Positions 44,846-54,199 of a stretch of DNA of 64,000 bases are shown here, piece by piece. Where the stretch lies: contig NZ_AP022590.1 in the NCBI RefSeq assembly GCF_010731775.1, positions 1,922,001 through 1,986,000 of the forward strand, read 5' to 3'. The notes under the pieces are model-generated. The model was not told where the DNA came from, made no database searches, and saw only the letters and a program-made list of their open reading frames with translations. Position 1 is the first letter of the stretch. Each line of letters opens with the position of its first letter. The DNA comes from Mycobacterium mantenii. GTDB taxonomy: Bacteria; Actinomycetota; Actinomycetes; Mycobacteriales; Mycobacteriaceae. Made by a program: the position numbers and the translations under genes.

Positions 44846-45903
44846 CACTTCCGGGCGATGTAGTAGTTGTTGATCGGGTCCGACTCGATCTCAGCCACCC
44901 GCACGTCGCCGAATCCGGCGTCGGCCAGCATCGCGACGGCCAGTTGCGTCCCCCAGGCGGTGCCCAGCCCGGCGCCGTCCAGCGCCAACGACACCGTCAT
45001 GCAGTGCATCAACGACGTCGTGTACAGGTAGGTGCTCATCGGGACGCCGACGTTCTCCTCGAGCAGGCTCGACGCCTTGATGTCGGCCATCAACAGGACA
45101 CCGCCGGGCCGCAGCGCCCGGTAGATATTCTCCAACACCCGCGCGGGCTGAGCCTGATCGTGAATCGCGTCGAAGACGGTGATGAGGTCGTAGGCGTCCG
45201 TCTTGTCCAGATCGGCAAGGTTGTGGCTTTCGAAGGCCGCGTTGGACAGGCCCCGCTCGGCGGCTTCCCGGATCCCGGAAGCGATGGCCTGCTCGGAGAA
45301 GTCGATGCCGGTGAAGCGGCTGGCCGGAAACGCTTGTGCCATCACGTTGATGGCGTGTCCGCTGCCGCACCCGAAATCCGCCACCTCGGCCCCGGACCGC
45401 AGCCGCTGCACGAGTCCGTCCACCAGCGGCAGCACCACGTCGACCAACGCCGTGTCGTACACCACGCCGCTCTGCTCGGCCATCAACTCATGGAAGCGGG
45501 GAAACTCGCTGTACGGCAACCCGCCACCGGCACGGAAGCAGCCGATGATTTTTTGTTCGACCTCGGCGAGTACCGGAACGAGCAGAGTCACCAGCGCCAG
45601 GTTGTCCGGTCCGGCCGCGCGCGTCAGCACGGCGGCGCGCTGCGCGGGCAACGAGTAGCGGGCGGTGTCGGAGTCGTACTCGACGACGCGTCCGGTGGTC
45701 ATGCCGGCCAACCACTCTCGGACGTAGCGTTCGTTGAGCCCGGCGGCCTCGGCGATCTGCTCGCTGGTGGCGGGGGCCAGCCCGGCCATCGTGTCCAGCA
45801 GACCGGTCTGATGCCCGATGCTGAGCAACAGCGTCAGGCTGGCGCCGTCGATGGCCCCGGTGATTCGTTCGGTGAATTCTTCGGTGGTTTCCAAAGCCGT
45901 CAC
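44845..45903 (-). CDS. SAM-dependent methyltransferase with N-terminal winged helix (Rv2258c homologue)
   Basis: The 352-residue protein has an N-terminal winged-helix dimerisation part ([36 protein letters not shown]) like that of O-methyltransferases and a C-terminal Rossmann methyltransferase domain ([44 protein letters not shown]). The M. tuberculosis homologue has a crystal structure with SAM, but its substrate is not established. Start is an ATG at 45903. It overlaps the serine hydrolase gene. Confidence 0.92.
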   Translation of the reverse strand: MTALETTEEFTERITGAIDGASLTLLLSIGHQTGLLDTMAGLAPATSEQIAEAAGLNERYVREWLAGMTTGRVVEYDSDTARYSLPAQRAAVLTRAAGPDNLALVTLLVPVLAEVEQKIIGCFRAGGGLPYSEFPRFHELMAEQSGVVYDTALVDVVLPLVDGLVQRLRSGAEVADFGCGSGHAINVMAQAFPASRFTGIDFSEQAIASGIREAAERGLSNAAFESHNLADLDKTDAYDLITVFDAIHDQAQPARVLENIYRALRPGGVLLMADIKASSLLEENVGVPMSTYLYTTSLMHCMTVSLALDGAGLGTAWGTQLAVAMLADAGFGDVRVAEIESDPINNYYIARK

Positions 45904-46007
45904 GCCCAGGGACGCTACACCCGGTTATCGCTTCGCCGGTGGCCAACGGTGGATGGGTGGACAACCCGCCGCGAGATGTATGGCGGCGAACGCTTAGGTT
46001 GGAGCCC

Positions 46008-47093
46008 ATGAGTCAGACAGTGCGCGGCGTGATTTCACGCAAGAAGGGCGAACCCGTCGAGTTGGTGGACATCGTTGTCCCGGATCCCGGGCCCGGTGAG
46101 GCTCTGGTCGACATCATCGCCTGCGGGGTGTGCCACACCGACCTGACCTACCGCGAGGGCGGCATCAACGACGAGTATCCGTTTCTGCTCGGCCACGAGG
46201 CCGCCGGCCGGGTCGAGGCCGTCGGCGAAGGCGTGACCGCCGTCGAGGCGGGCGACTTCGTGGTGCTGAACTGGCGCGCGGTGTGCGGGCAGTGCCGGGC
46301 GTGCAAGCGCGGCAGGCCGCACCTGTGCTTCGACACCTTCAATGCCACCCAGAAAATGACGCTGACCGACGGCACCGAGCTGACGCCCGCCCTGGGCATC
46401 GGGGCGTTCGCCGACAAGGCGCTGGTGGCCGCCGGCCAGTGCACCAAGGTCAACCCGGAGGCCGATCCCGCCGTCGCGGGTCTGTTGGGCTGCGGGGTGA
46501 TGGCCGGGCTGGGCGCCGCGATCAATACCGGCGCCGTCACCCGGGACGACACCGTTGCGGTGATCGGTTGCGGCGGCGTCGGCGACGCCGCGATCGCCGG
46601 TGCCGCGCTGGTCGGGGCCAGGCGGATCATCGCCGTGGACACCGACAACACCAAATTGGACTGGGCCCGCAAGTTCGGCGCCACGCACACCGTCAACGCC
46701 CGCGAATCCGACGTGGTCGAGACCATTGCCGACCTCACCGACGGGTTCGGCGCCAACGTGGTGATCGACGCGGTGGGCCGGCCCGAAACCTGGAAGCAGG
46801 CCTTCTACGCCCGCGATCTCGCCGGAACCGTTGTGCTGGTGGGTGTTCCGACCCCCGACATGCGCCTGGAGATGCCGCTGGTGGACTTCTTCAGCCACGG
46901 CGGCTCGCTGAAGTCATCCTGGTACGGCGACTGCCTGCCCGAACGTGACTTCCCCACCCTGATCGACCTGTACCTGCAGGGCCGGCTTCCGCTGGACAAG
47001 TTTGTCTCGGAGCGAATCGGGCTAGACGGCATCGAGGAGGCGTTCGAGAAGATGCATGACGGCAAAGTATTGCGTTCGGTGGTGATGCTCTGA
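46008..47093 (+). CDS. mscR: S-nitrosomycothiol reductase / mycothiol-dependent formaldehyde dehydrogenase
   Basis: The 361-residue zinc alcohol dehydrogenase has the catalytic zinc ligands Cys in ACGVCHTDL and His in [11 protein letters not shown], a structural zinc site of four cysteines ([15 protein letters not shown] region) and the NAD fold motif [15 protein letters not shown]. It reduces S-nitrosomycothiol and oxidises S-hydroxymethyl-mycothiol, protecting against nitric oxide and formaldehyde. ATG 46008 follows GGAG. Its stop overlaps the MBL gene by one base. Confidence 0.95.
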   Translation: MSQTVRGVISRKKGEPVELVDIVVPDPGPGEALVDIIACGVCHTDLTYREGGINDEYPFLLGHEAAGRVEAVGEGVTAVEAGDFVVLNWRAVCGQCRACKRGRPHLCFDTFNATQKMTLTDGTELTPALGIGAFADKALVAAGQCTKVNPEADPAVAGLLGCGVMAGLGAAINTGAVTRDDTVAVIGCGGVGDAAIAGAALVGARRIIAVDTDNTKLDWARKFGATHTVNARESDVVETIADLTDGFGANVVIDAVGRPETWKQAFYARDLAGTVVLVGVPTPDMRLEMPLVDFFSHGGSLKSSWYGDCLPERDFPTLIDLYLQGRLPLDKFVSERIGLDGIEEAFEKMHDGKVLRSVVML

Positions 47094-47716
47094 TGGTGGT
47101 CATCGACCGGGTAGTCACCCACGGCACCTTTGAACTCGACGGCGGCAGTTGGGAAGTCGACAACAACATCTGGCTGATCGGCGACAATTCCAATGTCGTG
47201 GTGTTCGACGCCGCCCACGACGCCGCGCCGATCATCGAGGCCGTGGGCGGCCGCCACGTGGTGGCGGTGGTGTGCACGCACGGCCACAACGACCATGTCA
47301 CGGTGGCTCCCGAACTCGGCAAGGCGCTCGATGCTCCGGTTCTGCTGCACCCAGCCGACGAAATGTTGTGGCGAATGACCCATCCGGATAAGGACTTTCG
47401 CACCATTTCCGACGGGCACACGTTGAAGATCGACGGCACCGAGCTCACCGCGCTGCACACTCCGGGCCACTCCCCGGGTTCGGTGTGCTGGTATGTGCAC
47501 GACATGGGCGTCGTGTTCAGCGGCGACACCCTGTTCTCCGGCGGCCCGGGCGCGACGGGACGGTCTTATTCCGATTTCCCGACGATTCTCGAGTCCATCT
47601 CCGGTCGCCTGGGCAAGCTGCCGGGCGAGACGGTCGTGCACACGGGCCACGGCGACAGCACCACCATCGGCGACGAAATCGTGCACTACGAAGAGTGGGT
47701 GGCCCGCGGGCACTGA
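47093..47716 (+). CDS. Metallo-beta-lactamase fold hydrolase (Rv2260 homologue)
   Basis: The 207-residue protein is a glyoxalase II-like MBL hydrolase with HxHxDH as THGHNDH near residue 63, LHTPGHSPGSVCW for the next His, and a GDTLFSGG loop with the bridging Asp. Because it is coupled to mscR (ATG shares a base with the mscR stop), it most likely hydrolyses the S-formyl-mycothiol made by MscR, completing formaldehyde detoxification. That role is inference from context and fold. Confidence 0.92.
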   Translation: MVVIDRVVTHGTFELDGGSWEVDNNIWLIGDNSNVVVFDAAHDAAPIIEAVGGRHVVAVVCTHGHNDHVTVAPELGKALDAPVLLHPADEMLWRMTHPDKDFRTISDGHTLKIDGTELTALHTPGHSPGSVCWYVHDMGVVFSGDTLFSGGPGATGRSYSDFPTILESISGRLGKLPGETVVHTGHGDSTTIGDEIVHYEEWVARGH

Positions 47717-47762
47717 TTCTTTCAAGCTGACCGATAACCGGCCCGGCCACTATCGTTGATCC

Positions 47763-48869
47763 ATGCGTCCTGAACCCCGGATGCCCGAATCGAGCATTGT
47801 GGTGCGGCCCGAGCCGGTCTACACCGAGGCGACGCGGTTGCGGGCGGCCGGCTTGGCGCGGGCGATCGCGGCGTTCGAACGCGCCGCCGAACAGGTGCTC
47901 CTGCCCCGGGCTCCGCAGCCGATCGTCATCGCCGATTACGGCGCCGCCAACGGCTACAACTCGATGAAGCCTCTGTCGGCGGCCATCGCGGTGCTGCGCC
48001 GGCGCACCCGCCACGATCACGCAATCCTGGTGGCGCACACCGATGTACCGCACAACGACTTCGCGGCGCTCTTCAAGACGGTGGCCGACGACCCGGAAAG
48101 CTATCTGCATTCCGACACGGCGACGTTCACCTCGGCGGTCGGCCGGTCGTTTTATGACCAGATCGTGCCGTCCAAGACGGTCAACCTGGGCTGGACGTCG
48201 TGGGCCACCCAGTGGTTGAGCCGGACGCCGTGCGAGGTGCCCGATCACGTGCACGTCTCGCGCAGCAAGGACGACGCGGTGCGGTCGGCATACGCCGACC
48301 AGGCCGCGTTGGACTGGCATAACTTCGTCGCCTTCCGCGGGCGGGAGTTGGCCCCCGAGGGCCGGCTGGTGGCGTTGATGCTGGGCGCCGACGAGGGCAC
48401 CGAATACGACACGGCGGGATTCGGACCGTTGCTCGATGCCATCGTCGAGGCGCTGGGCGAGCAGGTGCGCCACGGCCTGCTGCATCCAGACGAGTTGCGG
48501 CGCATGACGATTCCCACGTTCGCCCGTGCCGAAAAGGATTTCCGCGCCCCGTTCGCGCCGAAGGGGCGGTTCGAAGGCCTGATGATCGAGCACCTCGAGA
48601 TGTTCAACGCCGAGGACCGGTTCTGGGCTCGTTACCAGTTAGACCACGACGCAGAGGCTTTCGGCGAGCAGTGGGCGGCCTTCGCTCGCGTCGCGCTGTT
48701 CCCCTCATTGGTGGCCGGACTCGATGGTGGGCTGCACGACGAGCGGGCCGCGCAATTCGTCGAGCGGCTGGCGGTCACCGTCGCCGGGCGTCTGTCAAGC
48801 GCACCTGAGCCGATGCGGATTCCGCAGGCCTTGGTGGTGCTGGTCAAGCGCGACACTTCGCGCCAATGA
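47763..48869 (+). CDS. SABATH-type (plant-like) carboxyl methyltransferase
   Basis: The 368-residue protein belongs to the SAM-dependent carboxyl methyltransferase family best known from plants (salicylate, benzoate, jasmonate methyltransferases). The SAM motif is IADYGAANGYNSM, and the diagnostic AHTDVPHNDFAALF corresponds to the plant NDLPGNDFNTLF. VPSKTVNLGWTSWATQWLS matches the SSxSLMWLS-like block (here quoted WTSWATQWLS). It should methylate the carboxylate of a small or fatty acid. Start ATG 47763 or ATG 47781 (MPESSIVVRP). I do not recall a homologue at this place in M. tuberculosis. Confidence 0.85.
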   Translation: MRPEPRMPESSIVVRPEPVYTEATRLRAAGLARAIAAFERAAEQVLLPRAPQPIVIADYGAANGYNSMKPLSAAIAVLRRRTRHDHAILVAHTDVPHNDFAALFKTVADDPESYLHSDTATFTSAVGRSFYDQIVPSKTVNLGWTSWATQWLSRTPCEVPDHVHVSRSKDDAVRSAYADQAALDWHNFVAFRGRELAPEGRLVALMLGADEGTEYDTAGFGPLLDAIVEALGEQVRHGLLHPDELRRMTIPTFARAEKDFRAPFAPKGRFEGLMIEHLEMFNAEDRFWARYQLDHDAEAFGEQWAAFARVALFPSLVAGLDGGLHDERAAQFVERLAVTVAGRLSSAPEPMRIPQALVVLVKRDTSRQ

Positions 48870-48898
48870 GAGTTTTGGCACAACGGCGCAGCGGGTAA

Positions 48899-48932
48899 CC
48901 CCTTGCAATCGTCAACCTGCGACTGCAAGGGG
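48899..48932 (+). promoter_or_regulatory. Hairpin covering the ribosome binding site of the acidic protein gene
   Basis: CCCCTTGCA at 48899-48907 pairs exactly with TGCAAGGGG at 48924-48932; TCG 48909-48911 and CGA 48920-48922 extend the stem past one A-C mismatch, leaving an 8-nt loop. The AAGGGGG that serves as Shine-Dalgarno for the ATG at 48941 is inside the right arm. It could repress translation, as in an RNA thermometer, or be a protein site in DNA. Confidence 0.72.
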
Positions 48933-48940
48933 GTAGACGC

Positions 48941-49324
48941 ATGAGCGTGCAGGACGATAAAGGGACTGATCAAGCCGAACAAACTGATCAAGCCGATCAA
49001 GAGGATGAGCAGCGGCTCACCGAAAAGCCTGAGCCTGACGAGGACGACAAAAAAGAGGCCGCCAAGATGATGGAGGCCTACGAGGACAAGCCCACGATCG
49101 TGCTGCCCGGCACCGGCGGGAGCGTGTCCGGCACCGCGGTCAATGATTGGTTGGACGAGGACGGCAATCCCAAGCACGAAACGCCCGAGGGCGTGGACGA
49201 GTCGAAGGACGACGACAGCGAGCGTGACGAAAAGGCTCTGCAGGAACAGATCGATAAGGACAAGGCCCTCAACGAGCAGCTCAGAGAGGCCGCCGAGGAG
49301 GAGAACAAGGGCGAAAAAGGTTGA
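48941..49324 (+). CDS. Small, highly acidic, probably disordered protein
   Basis: The 127-residue protein is dominated by Asp, Glu, Lys and Gln (SVQDDKGTDQAEQTDQADQ; DESKDDDSERDEKALQEQ) with one more ordered-looking centre (KPTIVLPGTGGSVSGTAVND). No cysteine and no signal peptide. I do not recognise a function. It starts with ATG behind the hairpin above. Convergent with the Hsp70-like gene, 26 nt away. Confidence 0.78.
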   Translation: MSVQDDKGTDQAEQTDQADQEDEQRLTEKPEPDEDDKKEAAKMMEAYEDKPTIVLPGTGGSVSGTAVNDWLDEDGNPKHETPEGVDESKDDDSERDEKALQEQIDKDKALNEQLREAAEEENKGEKG

Positions 49325-49350
49325 GCCAAACCTGAATCCGCGTTTTGCGG

Positions 49351-51138
49351 TCAGTGAGCGGGTATCGGGCCTAACGCGCTGATGCCCAAGTTGCCCTCGA
49401 TCTCCTGAATGAACTGGTTGACCCGGTCGAGTCCCGGAATGGGTTCGTTGACACCCGGAATCGGTGGGATCGGCGGGGCCGCCACCCGACGCGGCGCCGC
49501 CGCGGCCGGTGGCGCCGCCTGAGGAGTCGCTTTGGGCGTGGTGGTCATCGGCGTCTCGGTCTCGGCGGGCGGGGTGGTGTCGGAGGTCGACGGCACCGGA
49601 ACGTCCGGCGCCGGCGGGGCGGGTGCGGCGGTTGCGCCGTTGGGAGCCGGCGGCGGGGCCGCGGGCGTGGTGCTCAACGCCGGCGCCGGCGTGGTCGCCG
49701 ATTTGTTCTGCGAACTCAGCCCGATCGCCACGGCGATTCCCACCAGCAGCACGGCCGCGATGGTGATGATGAGGGCCGCCGCCGGCAGCAGAAGCCGGCG
49801 GGAAAACAGCCTCTTGCGCTTCGAGGTTTCGGGCGCGGCGTCGGAAGCCGGCAACGAGCCGGCGTCAGGCGTCGGATCCCCGGCCGCGCCGACGTCATTG
49901 ACCCGCGCGTTGTGACCGGTGGCCGACCAGGCCCGTGCCAGTTCTGCCTGCGTCGGCTCGGCCGGTGGCGCCTGGGCGGTCGCGGTGGCTTCCGGGCGCG
50001 GATCCGGCCGCAGCGGTGCACGACCCGTCCCGGTCGCGGGTGCGACGGGCGCGGTGGCGGGTGCGGCGGGCGCCGAGAGCGTGGCGTCGGTGTCACCGGG
50101 GCCGTGCGCCACCCGCAACGCGGCACCGACCGCGGCCGTGAGCTGCGGGCGCGGCGTCGTGGCGACGGGAACGCGAAAATGCCGCGACAGTGTGGTGGTG
50201 ACGGTCGGCAGGTTCGCCCCGCCGCCCGTCGAGACCACCGCGACGAGATCCCGAATCCCGTTGCGCGCCAACGTGTCATCCAATGCCGCGATCACGCTGG
50301 TCAGTGATGGGCGGATCGCGTCGTCAAGTTCGTGCCGGGTGAGCCGGACTTCGCCGCGCGTCCCGGTCAGCCCGTCGGTCAGCGTGGCCGTCGTGCTTGC
50401 GGACAGCTGTTCCTTGGCGACCCGGCATGCGCTGCGCAGCCGGCTCAGCGAGCCGATCGCCGCGGTGCTCGACGGCAATGCACCGGTGGTCGGCATGTTG
50501 GCGATGACGACGCCCAGCAGCGCCTGGTCCATCAGGTCCCCGGAGAAATCGCGGTGCCGAACGGTCGGGGCCAGCGCGCGGTAGTCGCCGTCGGCGTGCA
50601 TCAGTGTGATGCTCGTGCCGCTGCCGCCGAAATCGCAGATGGCCACGGTCCCGCGCGGCGGTATGCCGGGGTTGGTCCGCACGGCCAGCAGCGTCGCGGC
50701 GGCGTCGGGGATCAGCAAGATAGGGCGCGCGCGCCGCGACCATTCGGGAATCTCGCTGAGCGCCGCGCCAAGGGCCTCCACCGTGTGCGATTCCCAGTGG
50801 GCCGGATAGGTGACCGCCACGTCGTCGGGCAGGGCGCGTCCGCCGGTGGCGGCGTAGGCGAGCGCACGCAGCGCGTCGGCGATCAATACCTCGCTGCGGT
50901 GCACCGAGCCGTCGACGGCCACGACGCCACGCGGGTCGCCGACCCGGTTCACCAAGCCGGTGATCACGACGCCGGGCCCCTGCAGTCTGGGGTTCTCGGC
51001 GGGGATGCCGACCTCGGTGGGACGATCCGGATACAGCGTCAGGACGGGCTTGCGGGTGATGGCGTTGTCGGCGGTCACGGCCGCCAGGTTGGTGGCACCG
51101 ATCGATAAGCCCAGCGCGGTCCCAGCTCCATTGGCCAT
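49351..51138 (-). CDS. Hsp70/actin-fold membrane protein with proline-rich tail (Rv2264c homologue)
   Basis: The 595-residue protein has an N-terminal Hsp70-type ATPase domain of about 340 residues (LGLSIGATNLAAVTADN phosphate 1, VAICDFGGSGTSITLMHADG phosphate 2, VAVVSTGGGANLPTV adenosine motif). A low-complexity stretch follows, then one transmembrane helix at about 435-460 (LLLPAAALIITIAAVLLVG) and an outer tail rich in Pro, Thr and Ala ending LGPIPAH. There is no substrate-binding domain. The role is unknown; the layout suggests a cytoplasmic ATPase anchored to the wall. Confidence 0.88.
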   Translation of the reverse strand: MANGAGTALGLSIGATNLAAVTADNAITRKPVLTLYPDRPTEVGIPAENPRLQGPGVVITGLVNRVGDPRGVVAVDGSVHRSEVLIADALRALAYAATGGRALPDDVAVTYPAHWESHTVEALGAALSEIPEWSRRARPILLIPDAAATLLAVRTNPGIPPRGTVAICDFGGSGTSITLMHADGDYRALAPTVRHRDFSGDLMDQALLGVVIANMPTTGALPSSTAAIGSLSRLRSACRVAKEQLSASTTATLTDGLTGTRGEVRLTRHELDDAIRPSLTSVIAALDDTLARNGIRDLVAVVSTGGGANLPTVTTTLSRHFRVPVATTPRPQLTAAVGAALRVAHGPGDTDATLSAPAAPATAPVAPATGTGRAPLRPDPRPEATATAQAPPAEPTQAELARAWSATGHNARVNDVGAAGDPTPDAGSLPASDAAPETSKRKRLFSRRLLLPAAALIITIAAVLLVGIAVAIGLSSQNKSATTPAPALSTTPAAPPPAPNGATAAPAPPAPDVPVPSTSDTTPPAETETPMTTTPKATPQAAPPAAAAPRRVAAPPIPPIPGVNEPIPGLDRVNQFIQEIEGNLGISALGPIPAH

Positions 51139-51247
51139 ATCCCAATCCCCGCATCCACAGCAGCACGACTCGCATCCGGCTAGCCGTTATTGTGCCGCCA
51201 AAACCTGTATTCCGGGTCAGCGGCGGCTATGCGCCGGCTGTGCGCGC

Positions 51248-52333
51248 TCAGCGAATGGTCCCTTCGCCGGCGATCAGCGGGAGGTCGAGCGGTGTGACCC
51301 AGCCCGGCCGCAGGTCGTTGACCGCCGGAACGGCATTGAGTGCGCGCAGGCCGGTCGCCAGGCACCCGGCCGCGGCCGCGTCCCGGCCCGAGCCGTCGGT
51401 GAACCGGAACGCGGTCTCCTGAGAGATGCTCGGCGTCCCCTCAATGTCCACGCGGTAGACGTCGTTGTCGTAACCCGTCGGCCACTCCGGCGCGGCGTCC
51501 AGCCCGATCCGGTTGACGTGTTCGAGCTGGATGCGCGTCTCGCCCTTATAGACGCCGTTGATGGTGAACCGGACGGCCGCCACGTGCCCCGGTTTGATGA
51601 CGCCCCGGGCGGAGTTGCGCTCCGTCGGGGTCACCCACTTGTCCCAGGTGGTGGTGATCTCGTCGAGCATGATGCCGGCGGCGTGCGCGATCATCGGGAC
51701 GGTGGCGCCCCACGCGAAGATCAGCATGTCGCGGTCTTCCAGCATCGGCTTGAATTCGGGCTCGCGGCCGATGCCCATCTCGAATTCGTAGTCGCCCTCG
51801 TAGTTGGTGTAGTCCAGCAGCTCGGAGGCCCGGACCCGGCGGACCTCGGAGCACAGCCCCATCAACGTCATCGGGAACAGGTCGTTGGCGAAGCCGGGGT
51901 CGATGCCGGTGGTGAAGCAGGACGACTCCCCCAGCTCGCAGGCCTCGGTGATGGGCTGGATCCAGTTCGGCGGGTTGAGGTTCATGGTCGGCCAGACCCA
52001 CGGGGTCATCGCGGTCGAGCACACGTCGATGCCGGCCCGCAGGAAGCGGGTGATCAGCGAAATGTTCTCCTTGGCGTGCATCGCCGTCGGGCCGTAGTGC
52101 ACCAGCGCGTCGGGTTTCAACGCAATCAGGGCATCGATGTCGTCGGTGGCGGTGATGCCGACCGGTTCGGGCAGCCCGCAGATCTCGCCGACATCGCGGC
52201 CGACCTTGTCTGGGTTGCTCACGCCGACGCCCACCAACTCGAACAACGGATGCTTGACGATCTCGGCGATCACCATCTTGCCAACGAAGCCGGTTCCGTA
52301 GACCACCACACGCTTTGAGCCGTGTCCCGCCAT
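51248..52333 (-). CDS. NAD(P)-dependent dehydrogenase, DapB/2,4-diaminopentanoate dehydrogenase-like
   Basis: The 361-residue protein has an N-terminal Rossmann fold (RVVVYGTGFVGKMVIAEIVK) and a body with HPLFELVGVGVSNPDKVGRD and the TTGIDPGFANDLFPM motif that is typical of the dihydrodipicolinate reductase-like family including 2,4-diaminopentanoate dehydrogenase. Many mycobacterial paralogues exist and the substrate is unknown. It starts with ATG 52333 and stands alone on the minus strand, divergent from the MmpS-like gene. Confidence 0.85.
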   Translation of the reverse strand: MAGHGSKRVVVYGTGFVGKMVIAEIVKHPLFELVGVGVSNPDKVGRDVGEICGLPEPVGITATDDIDALIALKPDALVHYGPTAMHAKENISLITRFLRAGIDVCSTAMTPWVWPTMNLNPPNWIQPITEACELGESSCFTTGIDPGFANDLFPMTLMGLCSEVRRVRASELLDYTNYEGDYEFEMGIGREPEFKPMLEDRDMLIFAWGATVPMIAHAAGIMLDEITTTWDKWVTPTERNSARGVIKPGHVAAVRFTINGVYKGETRIQLEHVNRIGLDAAPEWPTGYDNDVYRVDIEGTPSISQETAFRFTDGSGRDAAAAGCLATGLRALNAVPAVNDLRPGWVTPLDLPLIAGEGTIR

Positions 52334-52454
52334 GCCTTGACGCCACCTTTCCGGTCACCAGCCCCCGCTTCGGCTTCACATTAAGCGCGCGCGCAGGCGG
52401 CATCTAGCCCGGCATGGGCGAAAGAGCTTCCGTGCGCTCCCTCGTGGTGACACG

Positions 52455-52811
52455 ATGCATTTCATGATGAAGCACCTCGCCGGACCTTCGGTCCTGTTGG
52501 CCGTCGGTTTCGGGTTCGCGAACGCGTGCGGCGTGGCCCACGCCCTGCCCCAGATGCCGAAGGTCCGCTACGAGATCAACGGGCCCGCCGTCGCCGAGTT
52601 CATCTACTACCAAACCGACGCCGGGCAGCTGCATCAGGTGAATGCGCCGCTGCCCTGGTCGACGGAGTTCACCGGGTTCGGCGGCGAGGTGTTCACCATC
52701 AGCGCGCAGGGACCGGGTCCGATCTCCTGCAAGATCTTGGTCGACGGCAACGTGGTGAGCGCCGCGACGGCAACCGTCGGCGCGCCCGCCCGAACCGTCT
52801 GCACGCACTGA
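52455..52811 (+). CDS. Secreted MmpS-like protein
   Basis: The protein (118 residues from ATG 52455; ATGs at 52464 and 52467 are also possible) has a signal peptide (HLAGPSVLLAVGFGFANAC, cleavage near AHA) and one domain of the MmpS/C-terminal beta-sandwich type: VRYEINGPAVAEFIYYQTD, APLPWSTEFTGFGGEVF and the Cys pair ISCKIL...RTVCTH. MmpS proteins help MmpL transporters export lipids and siderophores, but this one lacks a membrane anchor and no mmpL is nearby. It ends 31 nt before cyp124. Confidence 0.82.
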   Translation: MHFMMKHLAGPSVLLAVGFGFANACGVAHALPQMPKVRYEINGPAVAEFIYYQTDAGQLHQVNAPLPWSTEFTGFGGEVFTISAQGPGPISCKILVDGNVVSAATATVGAPARTVCTH

Positions 52812-52842
52812 CCCCAGCATTTTCCGCACGAAGGAGGTCCAG

Positions 52843-54150
52843 GTGAGCCTCAAGACGGGCCCCAAGAAAGGCCTGGCGCCGCGGACGAACGGGGCGCCAC
52901 CGCCCGACATTCCGCTCGCCGACGTCCATCTCGAGTCGCTGGAGTTCTGGGAATTGGACGACGACGTCCGCGACGGCGCTTTCGCCGCGTTGCGCCGCGA
53001 GGCGCCGATCTCGTTCTGGCCCGCGATCGAGTACGAAGGGTTTGAACCGGGCGACGGGCATTGGGCGCTGACCAAGCATCACGACGTGCATTTCGCGAGC
53101 CGTCACCCGGACATCTTCAGCTCCAGCCCCAACATCACCATCAACGACAACACGCCGGAGATCAGCGAATACTTCGGCTCGATGATCGTGCTCGACGATC
53201 CGCGACACCAGCGGCTGCGCTCGATCGTCAGCCGCGCGTTCACCCCGAAAGTGGTGGCGCGCATCGAGGCCTCGGTCCGCGAGCGGGCCCGCCGTCTGGT
53301 CGCGTCACTGATCGTCAACCATCCCAACGGGGAGGCCGAGCTGGTCAGCGAGCTGGCCGGTCCGCTGCCGCTGCAGGTGATTTGCGACATGATGGGCATC
53401 CCCGAGGAGGACCATCAACGAATCTTCCACTGGACCAACGTGATTCTGGGGTTCGGCGACCCGGACCTGGCCACCGATTTCGACGAGTTCCTTCAGGTGT
53501 CGATGGACATCGGCGCCTACGCCAGCGCGCTGGCCGAGGACCGGCGATCCAATCACCACGACGATCTGACCACCAGCCTGGTGGAGGCCGAGGTCGACGG
53601 GGAACGGCTGTCCTCGACGGAGATCGCCTCGTTTTTCATCCTGCTGGTGGTGGCCGGCAACGAGACGACGCGCAATGCGATCAGCCACGGGGTGCTGGCG
53701 TTGTCCCGCTATCCCGCCGAGCGGGACAAGTGGTGGGCCAATTTCGACCGCCTGACCCCCACCGCCGTGGAGGAGATCGTGCGGTGGGCGTCCCCGGTGG
53801 TCTACATGCGGCGCACCCTGACCCGGGACTTCAAGCTCAGCGGCACCAAGATGAAGGCCGGCGACAAGGCGACGCTGTGGTACAACTCGGCCAATCGCGA
53901 CGAGTCGACGTTCGAGAACCCCTGGATGTTCGACGTGGCGCGCACCCCCAATCCGCATTTCGGCTTCGGCGGCGGCGGTGCGCATTTCTGCCTGGGCGCC
54001 AACCTGGCTCGTCGTGAGATCCGCGTCGTCTTCGACGAATTGCGCCGCGAGATCCCCGATATCGTGGCGACGGACGAGCCCGCGCGGCTGCTGTCGCAGT
54101 TCATCCACGGCATCAAAACGTTGCCGGTGGCCTGGACGCCCCCGCGGTAG
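52843..54150 (+). CDS. cyp124: Cytochrome P450 CYP124 (methyl-branched lipid omega-hydroxylase)
   Basis: The 435-residue P450 matches M. tuberculosis CYP124A1 nearly throughout; for example HQRLRSIVSRAFTPKVVARI, the I-helix VVAGNETTRNAI, and the haem loop FGGGGAHFCLGANLAR with Cys383. CYP124 hydroxylates the terminal carbon of methyl-branched lipids, cholesterol side chains and vitamin D-like sterols. GTG start at 52843 with AAGGAGG upstream. The N-terminal extension SLKTGPKKGLAPRTNG is variable. Confidence 0.96.
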   Translation: MSLKTGPKKGLAPRTNGAPPPDIPLADVHLESLEFWELDDDVRDGAFAALRREAPISFWPAIEYEGFEPGDGHWALTKHHDVHFASRHPDIFSSSPNITINDNTPEISEYFGSMIVLDDPRHQRLRSIVSRAFTPKVVARIEASVRERARRLVASLIVNHPNGEAELVSELAGPLPLQVICDMMGIPEEDHQRIFHWTNVILGFGDPDLATDFDEFLQVSMDIGAYASALAEDRRSNHHDDLTTSLVEAEVDGERLSSTEIASFFILLVVAGNETTRNAISHGVLALSRYPAERDKWWANFDRLTPTAVEEIVRWASPVVYMRRTLTRDFKLSGTKMKAGDKATLWYNSANRDESTFENPWMFDVARTPNPHFGFGGGGAHFCLGANLARREIRVVFDELRREIPDIVATDEPARLLSQFIHGIKTLPVAWTPPR

Positions 54151-54199
54151 CCCTCGGTAGCCCTCGATAGCCCTCGCGCCGAGTTCGCCTCTGCCCGAA

